A stretch of DNA of 64,000 nt from Microbacterium sp. 5K110 (GTDB taxonomy: Bacteria > Actinomycetota > Actinomycetes > Actinomycetales > Microbacteriaceae), in the NCBI RefSeq assembly GCF_005774735.1, contig NZ_VBUM01000003.1, positions 53,777-117,776 of the forward strand, read 5' to 3'. Under the pieces are notes generated by a model. That model made no database searches. It had not been told where the DNA came from and saw only the letters and a program-made list of their open reading frames with translations. Numbering within the stretch: the stretch's first letter is position 1; every line of letters starts with the position of its first letter. Position numbers and translations under genes: made by a program. Positions 53,064-62,040 of this stretch are shown in pieces.

Positions 53064-53636
53064 GTGGCCAAGTCCCCTGCACCCGTCCCCAACGACACGC
53101 CCGTCGAGGCGGAGTCCACCGCTGCGGGGAAGGGGCGCGCGACGCCGTCTCGGGCCGAGCAGGAGGCCGCCCGCAAGCGTCCCCTGGTCCCCGACACCAA
53201 AGAAGCGAAGGCTCGCGCGCGCGCCGAGCTCGCCGCCCAGCGCGAGAAGGCCCGCATCGGCATGGCCGCCGGCGACGAGCGCTACCTGCCCGTGCGCGAC
53301 AAGGGAGACCAGCGCCGGTTCGCCCGTGACTTCGTCGACGCCGGCTGGCACCTCGGCGAGGGCGTGATGCCGTTCATGATCCTCGTCATCGTGCTCACGC
53401 TCGTGCCCAATGGCTTCTTCCAGTACTGGTCGTTCGTGGCGCTGTGGATCTTCATCCTCTTCGTCATCGGCGACATGATCATCACCTCGATCCGCGTCAA
53501 GCGCGCCGTGAAGGCGAAGTTCGGTGAGGGGCGGGTCGAGAAGGGCCTCGGCTGGTACGCGTCGATGCGCACCGTGCAGATGCGCTTCATGCGACTGCCC
53601 AAGGCGCAGGTCAAGCGCGGCCAGTACCCCGCCTGA
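53064..53636 (+). CDS. DUF3043 membrane protein
   Basis: Encodes 190 residues. The N-terminal 90 residues are highly charged (Lys, Arg, Glu, Ala), with RYLPVRDKGDQRRFARDFVDAG, followed by two membrane spans (about 103-122 and 128-148) and a basic C-terminus. This is the DUF3043 pattern, actinobacterial and of unknown function. GTG at 53064 has GAGG upstream. It is single and ended by the hairpin at 53652-53681. Confidence 0.88.
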   Translation: MAKSPAPVPNDTPVEAESTAAGKGRATPSRAEQEAARKRPLVPDTKEAKARARAELAAQREKARIGMAAGDERYLPVRDKGDQRRFARDFVDAGWHLGEGVMPFMILVIVLTLVPNGFFQYWSFVALWIFILFVIGDMIITSIRVKRAVKAKFGEGRVEKGLGWYASMRTVQMRFMRLPKAQVKRGQYPA

Positions 53637-53651
53637 TCCGATCCCTGTCGG

Positions 53652-53681
53652 CGGCGGCGTGTCCTTCGGGACGCGCCGCCG
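53652..53681. terminator. Bidirectional terminator with TTCG loop
   Basis: Stem CGGCGGCG with CGCCGCCG, one T-G pair, then GTCC with GGAC, capped by a stable TTCG tetraloop and followed on plus by TTCTC. It lies between the converging DUF3043 and pyrD stop codons. Confidence 0.85.
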
Positions 53682-53684
53682 TTC

Positions 53685-54710
53685 TCATGCGCCGGGGCGC
53701 AGACCTCGGTTGATCTGGCGCGCCCACAACGGGCCGCAGTAGAGGAACGCCGTGTAGCCCTGGACGAGAGTCGCCCCGTGCGCGAGACGTTCCCGCACGT
53801 CGTCCGCGGTCTCCACTCCCCCGGCCGAGATCACGACGAACTCCTCGGGCACGGCGGCGCGCACGAGGTCGAGGACCTCCAGCGCCCGTTCTTTCAACGG
53901 CGCCCCCGACAGCCCGCCTGCTCCGGCGGCCTCGACGGTGGACGCGGCGGTGCGAAGCCCCTCGCGGCCGATCGTGGTGTTCGTGGCGATGAGGCCGGAA
54001 AGCCCCACGTCGACGGCGAGCCGCGCGATGTCCGCCACCTCGTCGTCGGAGAGGTCGGGCGCGATCTTGACCAGCAACGGCGTCGTCCCGGCAGCCTCGA
54101 GCACCGCAGAGAGCAACGGACGCAGCGTCTCGACGGCCTGCAATCCCCGCAGACCGGGGGTGTTGGGCGAGGAGACGTTGACGACGAGATAATCCGCGAG
54201 CGGTGCCAGCAGACGGGCGCTGCGGACGTAGTCGGTCGTGGCATCCTCGACGGCCACCGCCCGGCTCTTGCCGATGTTCACGCCCACGACGGGGCGGCGA
54301 CGCGAACGCCGCAGTGCCTGCAGTCGACGGGCGGCGACAGCGGCGCCGTCGTTGTTGAAGCCCATGCGGTTGATCACCGCACGATCGGCGATGAGACGGA
54401 ACAGGCGCGGCTTCGGGTTGCCCGGCTGCGGCAGTGCCGTGACCGTCCCCACCTCGACGTGCCCGAACCCCAGGGCACCCAGGCCTCGCACCATGGTGAC
54501 GTTCTTGTCGAAGCCCGCGGCGACGCCGAAGGGCGAATCGAACGTCAGCCCCAGGGCGCGCACCCGCGACGACGGCGCGGGGGCGGTGAGCCGACGGACC
54601 GCGGATGCCACGGGCACGACGCCCGCGACGCGGATCACCGCGGCACCCAGGTGATGGGCGAACTCAGGATCGAGGCGGCTCAGAACCGAGCGGAAGAGAA
54701 GGGGATACAT
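53685..54710 (-). CDS. pyrD: Dihydroorotate dehydrogenase (quinone), class 2
   Basis: Encodes 341 residues. The N-terminal helical extension (YPLLFRSVLSRLDPEFAHHL) is that of the membrane-associated class 2 enzyme, which passes electrons to menaquinone. FMN-barrel motifs include GVAAGFDKNV, GTVTALPQPGNPKPRLFRL, NRMGFNNDG, VNVSSPNTPGLRGLQ (active-site Ser) and LIATNTTIGREGL. It catalyses the fourth pyrimidine step. TAGCCT ends 7 nt before the ATG on minus. nrdR lies 10 bp upstream on the same strand. Confidence 0.96.
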   Translation of the reverse strand: MYPLLFRSVLSRLDPEFAHHLGAAVIRVAGVVPVASAVRRLTAPAPSSRVRALGLTFDSPFGVAAGFDKNVTMVRGLGALGFGHVEVGTVTALPQPGNPKPRLFRLIADRAVINRMGFNNDGAAVAARRLQALRRSRRRPVVGVNIGKSRAVAVEDATTDYVRSARLLAPLADYLVVNVSSPNTPGLRGLQAVETLRPLLSAVLEAAGTTPLLVKIAPDLSDDEVADIARLAVDVGLSGLIATNTTIGREGLRTAASTVEAAGAGGLSGAPLKERALEVLDLVRAAVPEEFVVISAGGVETADDVRERLAHGATLVQGYTAFLYCGPLWARQINRGLRPGA

Positions 54711-54720
54711 CCCCGTCAGG

Positions 54721-55212
54721 CTACTGGACGTCGTCGACCGGCTCCGGCGCGGCGGTCGCCCGCGCGGCGTGGTCAGCGCGCAACTGGGCGATCGCGGCAT
54801 CGAAGTCGTCGAGCGATTCGAAGGCCTGGTAGACGCTCGCGAACCGCAAGTAGGCGACTTCGTCGAGTTCCCGGAGAGGACCGAGGATCGACAACCCGAT
54901 CTCATTCGCCTCGATCTGCGAGGACCCGGTCTGGCGGATCGCCTCTTCGACCTGTTGCGCGAGCATCGCGAGATCGGCATCCGTCACCGGTCGGCCCTGA
55001 CATGCCTTCCGTACACCCGACATCACCTTTTCGCGGCTGAACGGCTCGACCACACCCGAGCGCTTGATGACGTTGAGGCTCGCCGTCTCGACCGTCGAGA
55101 AACGCCCGCCGCACTTCGGACACTGCCGACGGCGACGGATGCTGAGCCCGTCGTCGCTCGTGCGGGAGTCGATGACGCGGGAGTCCGGGTTGCGGCAGAA
55201 CGGGCAGTGCAT
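54721..55212 (-). CDS. nrdR: Transcriptional repressor NrdR
   Basis: Encodes 163 residues. A zinc ribbon (Cys3, Cys6, Cys31 and Cys34) is followed by an ATP-cone (about 49-139, [20 protein letters not shown]). NrdR senses dATP/ATP and represses ribonucleotide reductase operons. No nrd genes or NrdR boxes are adjacent. It follows hisD after 12 bp on the same strand, so they probably share a transcript, a common arrangement in Microbacteriaceae. The C-terminal tail is acidic. Confidence 0.96.
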   Translation of the reverse strand: MHCPFCRNPDSRVIDSRTSDDGLSIRRRRQCPKCGGRFSTVETASLNVIKRSGVVEPFSREKVMSGVRKACQGRPVTDADLAMLAQQVEEAIRQTGSSQIEANEIGLSILGPLRELDEVAYLRFASVYQAFESLDDFDAAIAQLRADHAARATAAPEPVDDVQ

Positions 55213-55224
55213 GAGGGACCCCGA

Positions 55225-56526
55225 TCAGTCGGTGAAGCGCGCCGCGACGGCCTCGCCGTGCGCGGGCAGCGCCTCGGCCTGGGCGAGGGTGACGATGGCC
55301 TCGTGCACCGCCGACAGCGCGGCCCGGTCGTACTCGACGACCTGTTGGGGCCGCAGGAACGTCGCCGCCGACAGCCCGGCCCCGTAACGGGCTTGGCCCC
55401 CGGTGGGCAGGACGTGGTTGCTGCCGGCGAGATAGTCGCCGAGGCTCACCGGCGTGTAGGGACCGACGAACACCGCACCGGCGTTGACGTAGTCCTCCGG
55501 CCGGGGATCGGACAGGTGCAGTTCGAGGTGTTCCGGTGCGTAGGCGTTGCTGAACGCCGTCGCCTGCGCGACGTCGTCGACGAGGACGATCGCGGACTGC
55601 GGTCCGTCGAATGCCGCGCGGACGCGCTCGGAGTGCCGCGTGGAGGACACACGGGGTTCGAGCGCCGCGCGCACGGCATCCGCCAGGTCCGGGGCGTCGG
55701 TCACGAGGACGGCCGAGGCCTGCTCATCGTGCTCGGCTTGACTCACGAGGTCGGCCGCGACCAGAACCGCATCGGCGGTGGCATCGGCGACGATGAGGAT
55801 CTCGGTGGCTCCGGCCTCGGAGTCGGTGCCCACGCGGCCGGCCACGGCGCGCTTCGCGGAGGCGACGAAGTTGTTGCCCGGACCGGTCACGACGTCGACC
55901 GGGTCCAGGCCGAGCGAGGAGACGCCGTACGCGAACGCGCCGATCGCTCCCGCACCGCCCATGGCATAGACCTCGGTGACGCCGAGCAGCCGCGCGGCGG
56001 CCAGGATCACCGGGTGCACGCGCCCGCCGAACTCGGCCTGCGGCGGTGAGGCGAGCGCGACCTCGCGGACTCCCGCGACCTGGGCGGGGACGACGTTCAT
56101 CACGACGCTCGAGGGGTACACGGCCTTGCCGCCGGGGACGTAGAGGCCGACCCGGCGGACCGGCTGCCACCGCTGCGTGACGCGCGCTCCCGGGCCCAGC
56201 TCGGTGACGGAGGGAGCGGGGACTTGCGCGGCTGACGCCGTCCGGACACGGCGGATGGCCTCGTCGAGCGCGGCCCGGATACCGGGTTCGAGGCCCGCGA
56301 GAGCCTCGTCGAGGTGCGCCGTGGGGACGGCGATCGCGTGGTCGCTGACGCGGTCGAATGTCGCTGCCTGCTCGCGCAACGCTTCCTCACCCCGCTGAGC
56401 AACGTCGTCGACGATGCGGGCCGCGGTCGCGAGCGCTTCGTCGCGGGCGGCATCGGCGCGGGGAACGGCGGCGAGGAACTCGGCGGGCGAGAGCACGCGG
56501 CCGCGCAGATCGATGGTGCGGAGCAT
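55225..56526 (-). CDS. hisD: Histidinol dehydrogenase
   Basis: Encodes 433 residues. It catalyses the last two oxidations to histidine. Motifs: GLYVPGGKAVYPSSVVMNVVPA, TGPGNNFVASAKRAVAG, EILIVADATADAVLVAADLVSQAEHDE and the His-rich YAPEHLELHL with the C-terminal zinc region HVLPTGGQARYGAGLS. The ATG at 56526 has both a GGAGGA site and a TAGCCT hexamer 6 nt upstream. hisD-nrdR-pyrD run together on minus. Other his genes are not in the window. Confidence 0.96.
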   Translation of the reverse strand: MLRTIDLRGRVLSPAEFLAAVPRADAARDEALATAARIVDDVAQRGEEALREQAATFDRVSDHAIAVPTAHLDEALAGLEPGIRAALDEAIRRVRTASAAQVPAPSVTELGPGARVTQRWQPVRRVGLYVPGGKAVYPSSVVMNVVPAQVAGVREVALASPPQAEFGGRVHPVILAAARLLGVTEVYAMGGAGAIGAFAYGVSSLGLDPVDVVTGPGNNFVASAKRAVAGRVGTDSEAGATEILIVADATADAVLVAADLVSQAEHDEQASAVLVTDAPDLADAVRAALEPRVSSTRHSERVRAAFDGPQSAIVLVDDVAQATAFSNAYAPEHLELHLSDPRPEDYVNAGAVFVGPYTPVSLGDYLAGSNHVLPTGGQARYGAGLSAATFLRPQQVVEYDRAALSAVHEAIVTLAQAEALPAHGEAVAARFTD

Positions 56527-56544
56527 TCCTCCAGGCTACCGGTC

Positions 56545-56584
56545 GAGGGGGAACCGCCCGCCCGCCGTCGGGCGCTTCCCCCTC
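56545..56584 (-). terminator. Terminator upstream of hisD
   Basis: Outer stem GAGGGGGAA with TTCCCCCTC (9 bp) and inner stem CGCCCG with CGGGCG. It lies 6 nt past the stop of the minus-strand membrane-protein gene and separates it from hisD. Confidence 0.75.
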
Positions 56585-56589
56585 ACTGC

Positions 56590-57888
56590 TCAGCCGCGCG
56601 TCACGCCCGTCACATCGTGCAGATACCCGATGCGACCGTCGTCGTGCCGGATGACGAAGGTCTCGCCGCGGTCCTCGATCACGAGCGCCCACGCGGTGGG
56701 GCCGATGCGGAAGATCGGGAGGCCGTAATCGTCGACGATTTCGCGCTCATCGGGCGAGAGCGCCCAGAACGCCTGCGGATGCGGATGCCGCGGGGCGCTC
56801 TCGTGTTCGGCGGTGCGCTCCTCGTGGACCGGAGCGGCGCCCGCGGAGATCACGTCGGTGTCGTGGGTGTCGTCATGGGTGGGCAGCACCGAGGTCGCCG
56901 GCGCGGACTCGGCGGTGTGCGGGAACTCCGTCGACCCGGTGTAGCTGCCGGGGGCGGGAGCGCCGGACGTGTCGGGGTTCTCGGACTCGTCGGCGGCGGG
57001 AGCCGGCGCAGTGCGCACCGGCCGCGGACGCGGAGGACGCAGGACGACCGCGCGCACGGGGCGCGCGTTGCGGTGCGCGGGGGTCTCGGGCCGCCCCTGG
57101 AAGTCCTGCTCGAACGGCGGGATGACGGGGGCGAAGACCGTGAGGACGACGCCCGCCAGGGTGAAGACGGCGCCGACCCAGACGACCCACGTCCGCGTCC
57201 ACAGGCCCGTCTCGATCGCCACCGAAACGGTGTCCCAGACCCACGACGTCCACACGAGCGCTGCGACCGAGAACGCCACCGAGGCGAACTGGTCGATGCC
57301 GAGCGATCCGACCCGGCGGATCCCCTGCGGGGAGAGGCGTCGGAGGACGAGGAGTCCGACAGCGAGGGTCGGAAGAGCGACCGTGGGGATCCACCACAGC
57401 CCAGAGAGCCACACGTTGGAGCCGCCGCCGAGGACGCGGACGTTGGCGGGGAGGTTGTTGGTCGAGAAGAACGACACGAGGAACGTCACGGCCCACAGGC
57501 CGAGCAGTGCGATCTCGCGCACCGAGAACGGCCCGACGCCGTACTGCGGCGCATCGCCGGCCGGGACGCCGTGCGCGTCGGCGTCCGGCAGCTCGGTGTG
57601 CGTGGCACGGCGCGCGTTCACGTGCGAGCGCGCGCCGACCTGGGCCCGCGCCGTGACGTGATCGTCCGCGCCGGTGTCATCGACGTCGGCCCCGGCATTC
57701 GGGACGTCCGGGCGATGGACGGCGGAGCCGTGCCCCGCAGCGTCTTCGGTGGCGGCGCCGGTCGCGCGCTCGTCACGCGGGGCGTCCGGGTGGTCGGAGG
57801 GCGCGTACCCCGCCGACTGCCGCAGGGAGTCGTCCTCCCCGGCAGCGCCCATGGGCTCGGCGTGCGGGTGGTCGTAGCGATCGGTCAC
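56590..57888 (-). CDS. Hypothetical membrane protein with disordered flanks
   Basis: Encodes 432 residues. The first 120 are low-complexity and rich in Asp, His, Ala and Gly (ADVDDTGADDHV, RATHTELPDADAHG). Four membrane spans occupy about 122-255. A second disordered region with Pro/Arg-rich sequence runs 260-360. A conserved-looking C-terminal block ends the protein (AFWALSPDEREIVDDYGLPI through DDGRIGYLHDVTGV). The family is not recognised; similar proteins occur beside dnaE in Microbacteriaceae as far as I recall. GTG at 57888 has GAAAGGA upstream. Confidence 0.7.
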   Translation of the reverse strand: MTDRYDHPHAEPMGAAGEDDSLRQSAGYAPSDHPDAPRDERATGAATEDAAGHGSAVHRPDVPNAGADVDDTGADDHVTARAQVGARSHVNARRATHTELPDADAHGVPAGDAPQYGVGPFSVREIALLGLWAVTFLVSFFSTNNLPANVRVLGGGSNVWLSGLWWIPTVALPTLAVGLLVLRRLSPQGIRRVGSLGIDQFASVAFSVAALVWTSWVWDTVSVAIETGLWTRTWVVWVGAVFTLAGVVLTVFAPVIPPFEQDFQGRPETPAHRNARPVRAVVLRPPRPRPVRTAPAPAADESENPDTSGAPAPGSYTGSTEFPHTAESAPATSVLPTHDDTHDTDVISAGAAPVHEERTAEHESAPRHPHPQAFWALSPDEREIVDDYGLPIFRIGPTAWALVIEDRGETFVIRHDDGRIGYLHDVTGVTRG

Positions 57889-57984
57889 GATGGTCCTTTC
57901 CCTCGGGCACCGGAGCGCCCGTCGTCAGTGTGAGAGTGGCCGCGCCGCCCCGGGAAGCCCGGCGTCGACAACGCGTCCCGCATC

Positions 57985-60900
57985 TCAGCCCAGGCAGTTG
58001 GGCCCGAGCAGTCCCTTGAGCTCGCCGAAGAGATCGGCTGTCACGCGCACCGGCATCGGTACCTCGAAGACCTTGGCGGTCCCACCTTTGTGCAGCTTGA
58101 GAGTCACCTCCGTGTCACCGGCGTGCCGCTGCAGCATCTGCGCGAGCTCCCCCACCAGCGTCTCGTTGGCCCGCTGCTCGGGTACGACGAGCGTCAGGCC
58201 GCTCATCGCGTCGAAGCCCTCGAGGTCGGGGGCGAAGGCCGACTGCGCGTGCAGGTTGAGCCCGTCGTCGCGGCGAGAGACGCGTCCGCGGACGACGAGG
58301 ATCGCGTCGCCCTGGAGGACCGGGGCGAACTCGGCGTAGGTCTTGCCCATGAACATCACGGTCACCTCGCCGTTGAAGTCCTCGACGGTGACCATGCCGT
58401 ACGGGTTGCCGCTCTGCTTCGCGACGCGGTGCTGCACGCTCGTGAGGAGCCCCGCGACCGTGACCTGGTCTCCGTCCTGGACGTCGTCGGAAGCCAGCAG
58501 ATCGTGGATCGACGTGGACGCGTGTTTCGCGAGCGGAACCTCGAGTCCGGCGAGCGGATGGTCGGAGACGTAGAGACCGAGCATCTCGCGCTCGAACGCC
58601 AGTTTGTCCTTCTTCGTCCACTCGGGGCGCTCGGGTACCTTCACCACCTGCTGCGGCTCGTCCCACAACGAGTCGAAGTCGAAACCGACCTCACCGTTGG
58701 CCTCGCGGCGCTTGTCGAGCACCGCGCCCTCGCACGCGTCCTCGTGGATCTCCACGAGCGCGCGCCGCGTCGACCCCAGCGAGTCGAAGGCCCCGGCCTT
58801 GATGAGCGACTCGACCGTGCGCTTGTTCGCGACGTGCAGCGGGACCTTCGACAGGAAGTCGTGGAACGACGTGTACTTCGCATCCTGGCGCGCCGCGACG
58901 ATCCCGTCGACCACGTTGGTACCCACGTTGCGCACGGCACCGAGGCCGAAGCGGATGTCTTCGCCGACGGCGGCGAAGTAGCGGATCGACTCGTTGACGT
59001 CGGGAGGCAGCACCTTGATGCCCATGCGACGGCATTCGTTGAGGTACACCGCCATCTTGTCTTTCGAGTCGCCGACGCTCGTCAGGAGCGCCGCCATGTA
59101 CTCGGCGGGATAGTGCGCCTTGAGGTAGGCGGTCCAGTACGACACGAGCCCGTACGCCGCGGTGTGCGCCTTGTTGAAGGCGTAGTCGGCGAAGGACTCC
59201 AGCACCTTCCAGAGCGTTTGCTGCGCGACCTCGCCGTAGCCGCGCTCGGTCATGCCTCCGAAGAAGATCTCTTTCTGCTTGTCGAGCTCGCTCTTCTTCT
59301 TCTTGCCCATCGCGCGACGCAGCAGGTCGGCCTGGCCGAGCGTGTACCCGGCGACGCGCTGCGCCACCGCCATCACCTGCTCCTGATACACGATCAGGCC
59401 GTAGGTGGTGTCGAGGATGTCTGCCAGCGGCTCTTCGAGCTCGGGGTGGATCGGCTCGATCTCTTGCTGCTTGTTCTTGCGCAGCGCGTAGTTGATGTGC
59501 GAGTTCACGCCCATGGGGCCCGGGCGGTAGAGCGCGAGGACGGCCGAGATGTCCTCGAAGTTGTCGGGGCGCATGAGCCGCAGCAGCGAGCGCATCGGCC
59601 CGCCGTCGAGCTGGAACACCCCGAGGGTATCGCCGCGGGCGAGGAGCTCGTACGACGCCGCGTCGTCGAGCGCGAGGTCTTCCAGCACGAGCGGATGGCC
59701 GCGGTTGGCCTCGATGTTGTCGAGCGCGTCGTTGATGATCGTGAGGTTGCGCAACCCCAGGAAGTCCATCTTGATGAGTCCGAGCGACTCGCACGCGGGG
59801 TAGTCGAACTGCGTGACGATCTGCCCGTCCTGCTCGCGGCGCATGATCGGGATGATGTCGATCAACGGCTCGCTCGACATGATGACGCCGGCCGCGTGCA
59901 CGCCCCACTGGCGCTTCAGGTTCTCGAGCCCGAGGGCGGTGTCGAAGACCGTCTTGGCCTCGGCATCCGTCTCGATGAGCGTGCGGAACTCGCTCGCCTC
60001 TTTGTAGCGGGGGTGCTCGGGGTTGAACATGCCGTCGAGCGGCATGTCCTTGCCCATGACCGCGGGGGGCATCGCCTTGGTCAGCTTGTCGCCCATGCTG
60101 AACGGGAAGCCGAGCACGCGCCCGGCGTCCTTGAGGGCCTGCTTGGCCTTGATCGTGCCGTACGTCACGATCTGCGCCACGCGCTCGTCGCCGTACTTCT
60201 CGGTGACGTACTGGATCACTTCGCCACGGCGACGGTCGTCGAAGTCGACGTCGAAGTCGGGCATCGAGACGCGGTCGGGGTTGAGGAAGCGCTCGAAGAT
60301 CAGGCCGTGCTGGAGCGGGTCGAGGTCGGTGATCTTCATGGCGTACGCGACCATGGATCCGGCACCCGAACCGCGGCCCGGGCCGACCCGGATGCCGTGG
60401 TCTTTTGCCCAGTTGATGAAGTCGGCGACGACGAGGAAGTAGCCCGGGAATCCCATCTGCAGGATGACGCCGGTCTCGTACTCGGCCTGCTTCCGCACGG
60501 CATCCGGGATGCCGTCGGGGTAGCGGTCGCCGAGGCCCTTCTCGACCTCTTTGATCATCCAGCTGTCTTCGGTCTCGCCGTCGGGGACCGGGAAGCGCGG
60601 CATGTAGTTCGCCGACGTATTGAACTCCACATCGCAGCGCTCGGCGATGAGGAGGGTGTTGTCGCACGCCTCGGGGTTGTCGCGGAAGACCTGTCGCATC
60701 TCGGCGGCAGACTTGACGTAGTAGCCGTCGCCGTCGAACTTGAAGCGCTTGGGGTCGTCGAGCGTCGACCCGGACTGCACGCAGAGCAGCGCCGCGTGGC
60801 TCGTCGCGTCGTGCTGATGGGTATAGTGCAGGTCGTTCGTGCCGAGGAGCGGGATGCCGAGATCCTTCGAGATCTTCAGCAGATCGCCCATGACGCGCCG

Positions 60901-61497
60901 TTCGATCGACAGACCGTGGTCCATGATCTCGGCGAAGTAGTTCTCTTTGCCGAAGATGTCCTGGAACTCGGCGGCCGCCGCGCGCGCCGCGTCGTACTGC
61001 CCCAGCCGCAGGCGCGTCTGCACCTCGCCCGACGGGCACCCGGTGGTCGCGATGAGGCCCTTGCTGTAGGTCTGCAGGATCTCGCGGTCCATGCGCGGCT
61101 TGAAGTAGTAGCCCTCCATGCTCGCCCGGGACGACAGTCGGAAGAGGTTGTGCATGCCCTCGGTCGTCTCGGACAGCAGCGTCATGTGCGTGTACGCTCC
61201 CGAACCCGAGACGTCGTCGCTCTGCTGCTCGGGGGTGCCCCAACGCACGCGCGACTTGTCGGACCGATGGGTTCCGGGCGTGACGTAGGCCTCGATGCCG
61301 ATGATCGGCTTGATCCCGGCGTCCTTCGCCGTCTTGTAGAACTCGTACGCGGCGAACGTGTTGCCGTGGTCGGTCACCGCGATCGCGGGCATGCCCAGCT
61401 TGACGGCCTCTTGGACCATCGGGCCGATGCGTGCGGCCCCGTCGAGCATCGAGTACTCGCTGTGCACGTGAAGGTGAACGAAGGAGTCTGCTGCCAC
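57985..61497 (-). CDS. dnaE: DNA polymerase III alpha subunit
   Basis: Encodes 1170 residues, the replicative DnaE1 size. An intact PHP domain starts at once (FVHLHVHSEYSMLDG, AVTDHGN), as in Actinobacteria where PHP proofreading can operate. Palm motifs include RVGPGRGSGAGSMVAYAM and the catalytic PDFDVDFDDRRRGEVI. Later parts carry the helix-hairpin-helix and OB fold (AGLLTSVQHRVAKQSGNPYG). GTG at 61497 was chosen; TACACT ends 6 nt upstream on minus with no ribosome-binding site, so the mRNA is probably leaderless. It is divergent from the NUDIX gene. Confidence 0.97.
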   Translation of the reverse strand: MAADSFVHLHVHSEYSMLDGAARIGPMVQEAVKLGMPAIAVTDHGNTFAAYEFYKTAKDAGIKPIIGIEAYVTPGTHRSDKSRVRWGTPEQQSDDVSGSGAYTHMTLLSETTEGMHNLFRLSSRASMEGYYFKPRMDREILQTYSKGLIATTGCPSGEVQTRLRLGQYDAARAAAAEFQDIFGKENYFAEIMDHGLSIERRVMGDLLKISKDLGIPLLGTNDLHYTHQHDATSHAALLCVQSGSTLDDPKRFKFDGDGYYVKSAAEMRQVFRDNPEACDNTLLIAERCDVEFNTSANYMPRFPVPDGETEDSWMIKEVEKGLGDRYPDGIPDAVRKQAEYETGVILQMGFPGYFLVVADFINWAKDHGIRVGPGRGSGAGSMVAYAMKITDLDPLQHGLIFERFLNPDRVSMPDFDVDFDDRRRGEVIQYVTEKYGDERVAQIVTYGTIKAKQALKDAGRVLGFPFSMGDKLTKAMPPAVMGKDMPLDGMFNPEHPRYKEASEFRTLIETDAEAKTVFDTALGLENLKRQWGVHAAGVIMSSEPLIDIIPIMRREQDGQIVTQFDYPACESLGLIKMDFLGLRNLTIINDALDNIEANRGHPLVLEDLALDDAASYELLARGDTLGVFQLDGGPMRSLLRLMRPDNFEDISAVLALYRPGPMGVNSHINYALRKNKQQEIEPIHPELEEPLADILDTTYGLIVYQEQVMAVAQRVAGYTLGQADLLRRAMGKKKKSELDKQKEIFFGGMTERGYGEVAQQTLWKVLESFADYAFNKAHTAAYGLVSYWTAYLKAHYPAEYMAALLTSVGDSKDKMAVYLNECRRMGIKVLPPDVNESIRYFAAVGEDIRFGLGAVRNVGTNVVDGIVAARQDAKYTSFHDFLSKVPLHVANKRTVESLIKAGAFDSLGSTRRALVEIHEDACEGAVLDKRREANGEVGFDFDSLWDEPQQVVKVPERPEWTKKDKLAFEREMLGLYVSDHPLAGLEVPLAKHASTSIHDLLASDDVQDGDQVTVAGLLTSVQHRVAKQSGNPYGMVTVEDFNGEVTVMFMGKTYAEFAPVLQGDAILVVRGRVSRRDDGLNLHAQSAFAPDLEGFDAMSGLTLVVPEQRANETLVGELAQMLQRHAGDTEVTLKLHKGGTAKVFEVPMPVRVTADLFGELKGLLGPNCLG

Positions 61498-61503
61498 TCG
61501 TCG

Positions 61504-61542
61504 AGTGTACGTTCCCCCTCCGACATCGGCCCGGGTTAGCGT
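61504..61542. promoter_or_regulatory. Divergent -10 elements of dnaE and NUDIX gene
   Basis: On minus, TACACT (complement of 61504-61509) ends 6 nt before the dnaE GTG. On plus, TAGCGT at 61537-61542 ends 6 nt before the NUDIX GTG. Both fit TAnnnT -10 boxes with transcription starting at the start codon. Confidence 0.5.
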
Positions 61543-61548
61543 GGGCGC

Positions 61549-62022
61549 GTGCCCACTCCCGACTTCGTCCTGGATCTGCGCCGCCACGTCGGCACCCGCC
61601 CCCTGCCGCTCGTCGGCGTGACCGCCGTGATCCTGCGCGGCGACGATCTGCTGCTCGGTCGCCGCAGCGACAACGGCCGCCTGACTCCGATCACCGGCAT
61701 CGTGGACCCGGGCGAAGAACCCGCGGATGCCGCCGCGCGCGAGGCCGAGGAGGAGGCGGGGGTGCGCATCCGCGTCGACCGCCTCGCCTGGGTGCACCAG
61801 ATCCCCCGTGTCACTTACGCCAACGGCGACCAGAGCGACTACCTCGACCTCACGTTCTCGTGCACGTGGGTCGAGGGCGAGCCCGAGCCGGTCGACGGCG
61901 AGATGACCGAGGTCGGATGGCATCCGGTCTCCACCCTCGAGGAGATCCTGGATGCCGATATGGCGGCGCGCGTGCGGGCAGCCCTCACCGCGGGACCGAC
62001 GCGGTTCGAGGGAGGCCGCTGA
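61549..62022 (+). CDS. NUDIX hydrolase
   Basis: Encodes 157 residues. The Nudix box is complete: GIVDPGEEPADAAAREAEEE followed by AGV. The rest matches small ADP-ribose/NTP-type NUDIX proteins (LLLGRRSDNGRLTPI, DYLDLTFSCTWVEGEPEPVDGEMTEVGW). The substrate is unknown. GTG at 61549 has TAGCGT 6 nt upstream and no ribosome-binding site. It is single and converges on rluD. Confidence 0.9.
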   Translation: MPTPDFVLDLRRHVGTRPLPLVGVTAVILRGDDLLLGRRSDNGRLTPITGIVDPGEEPADAAAREAEEEAGVRIRVDRLAWVHQIPRVTYANGDQSDYLDLTFSCTWVEGEPEPVDGEMTEVGWHPVSTLEEILDADMAARVRAALTAGPTRFEGGR

Positions 62023-62040
62023 GCCGACGCCCCGGGGGCG

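Noticed and set aside
58090..61539. 1149-codon open frame antisense to dnaE
   Set aside because: A GC-rich shadow of the dnaE codon pattern: composition is Arg/Val/Asp/His-rich with no domain, while the other strand gives a full DNA polymerase.
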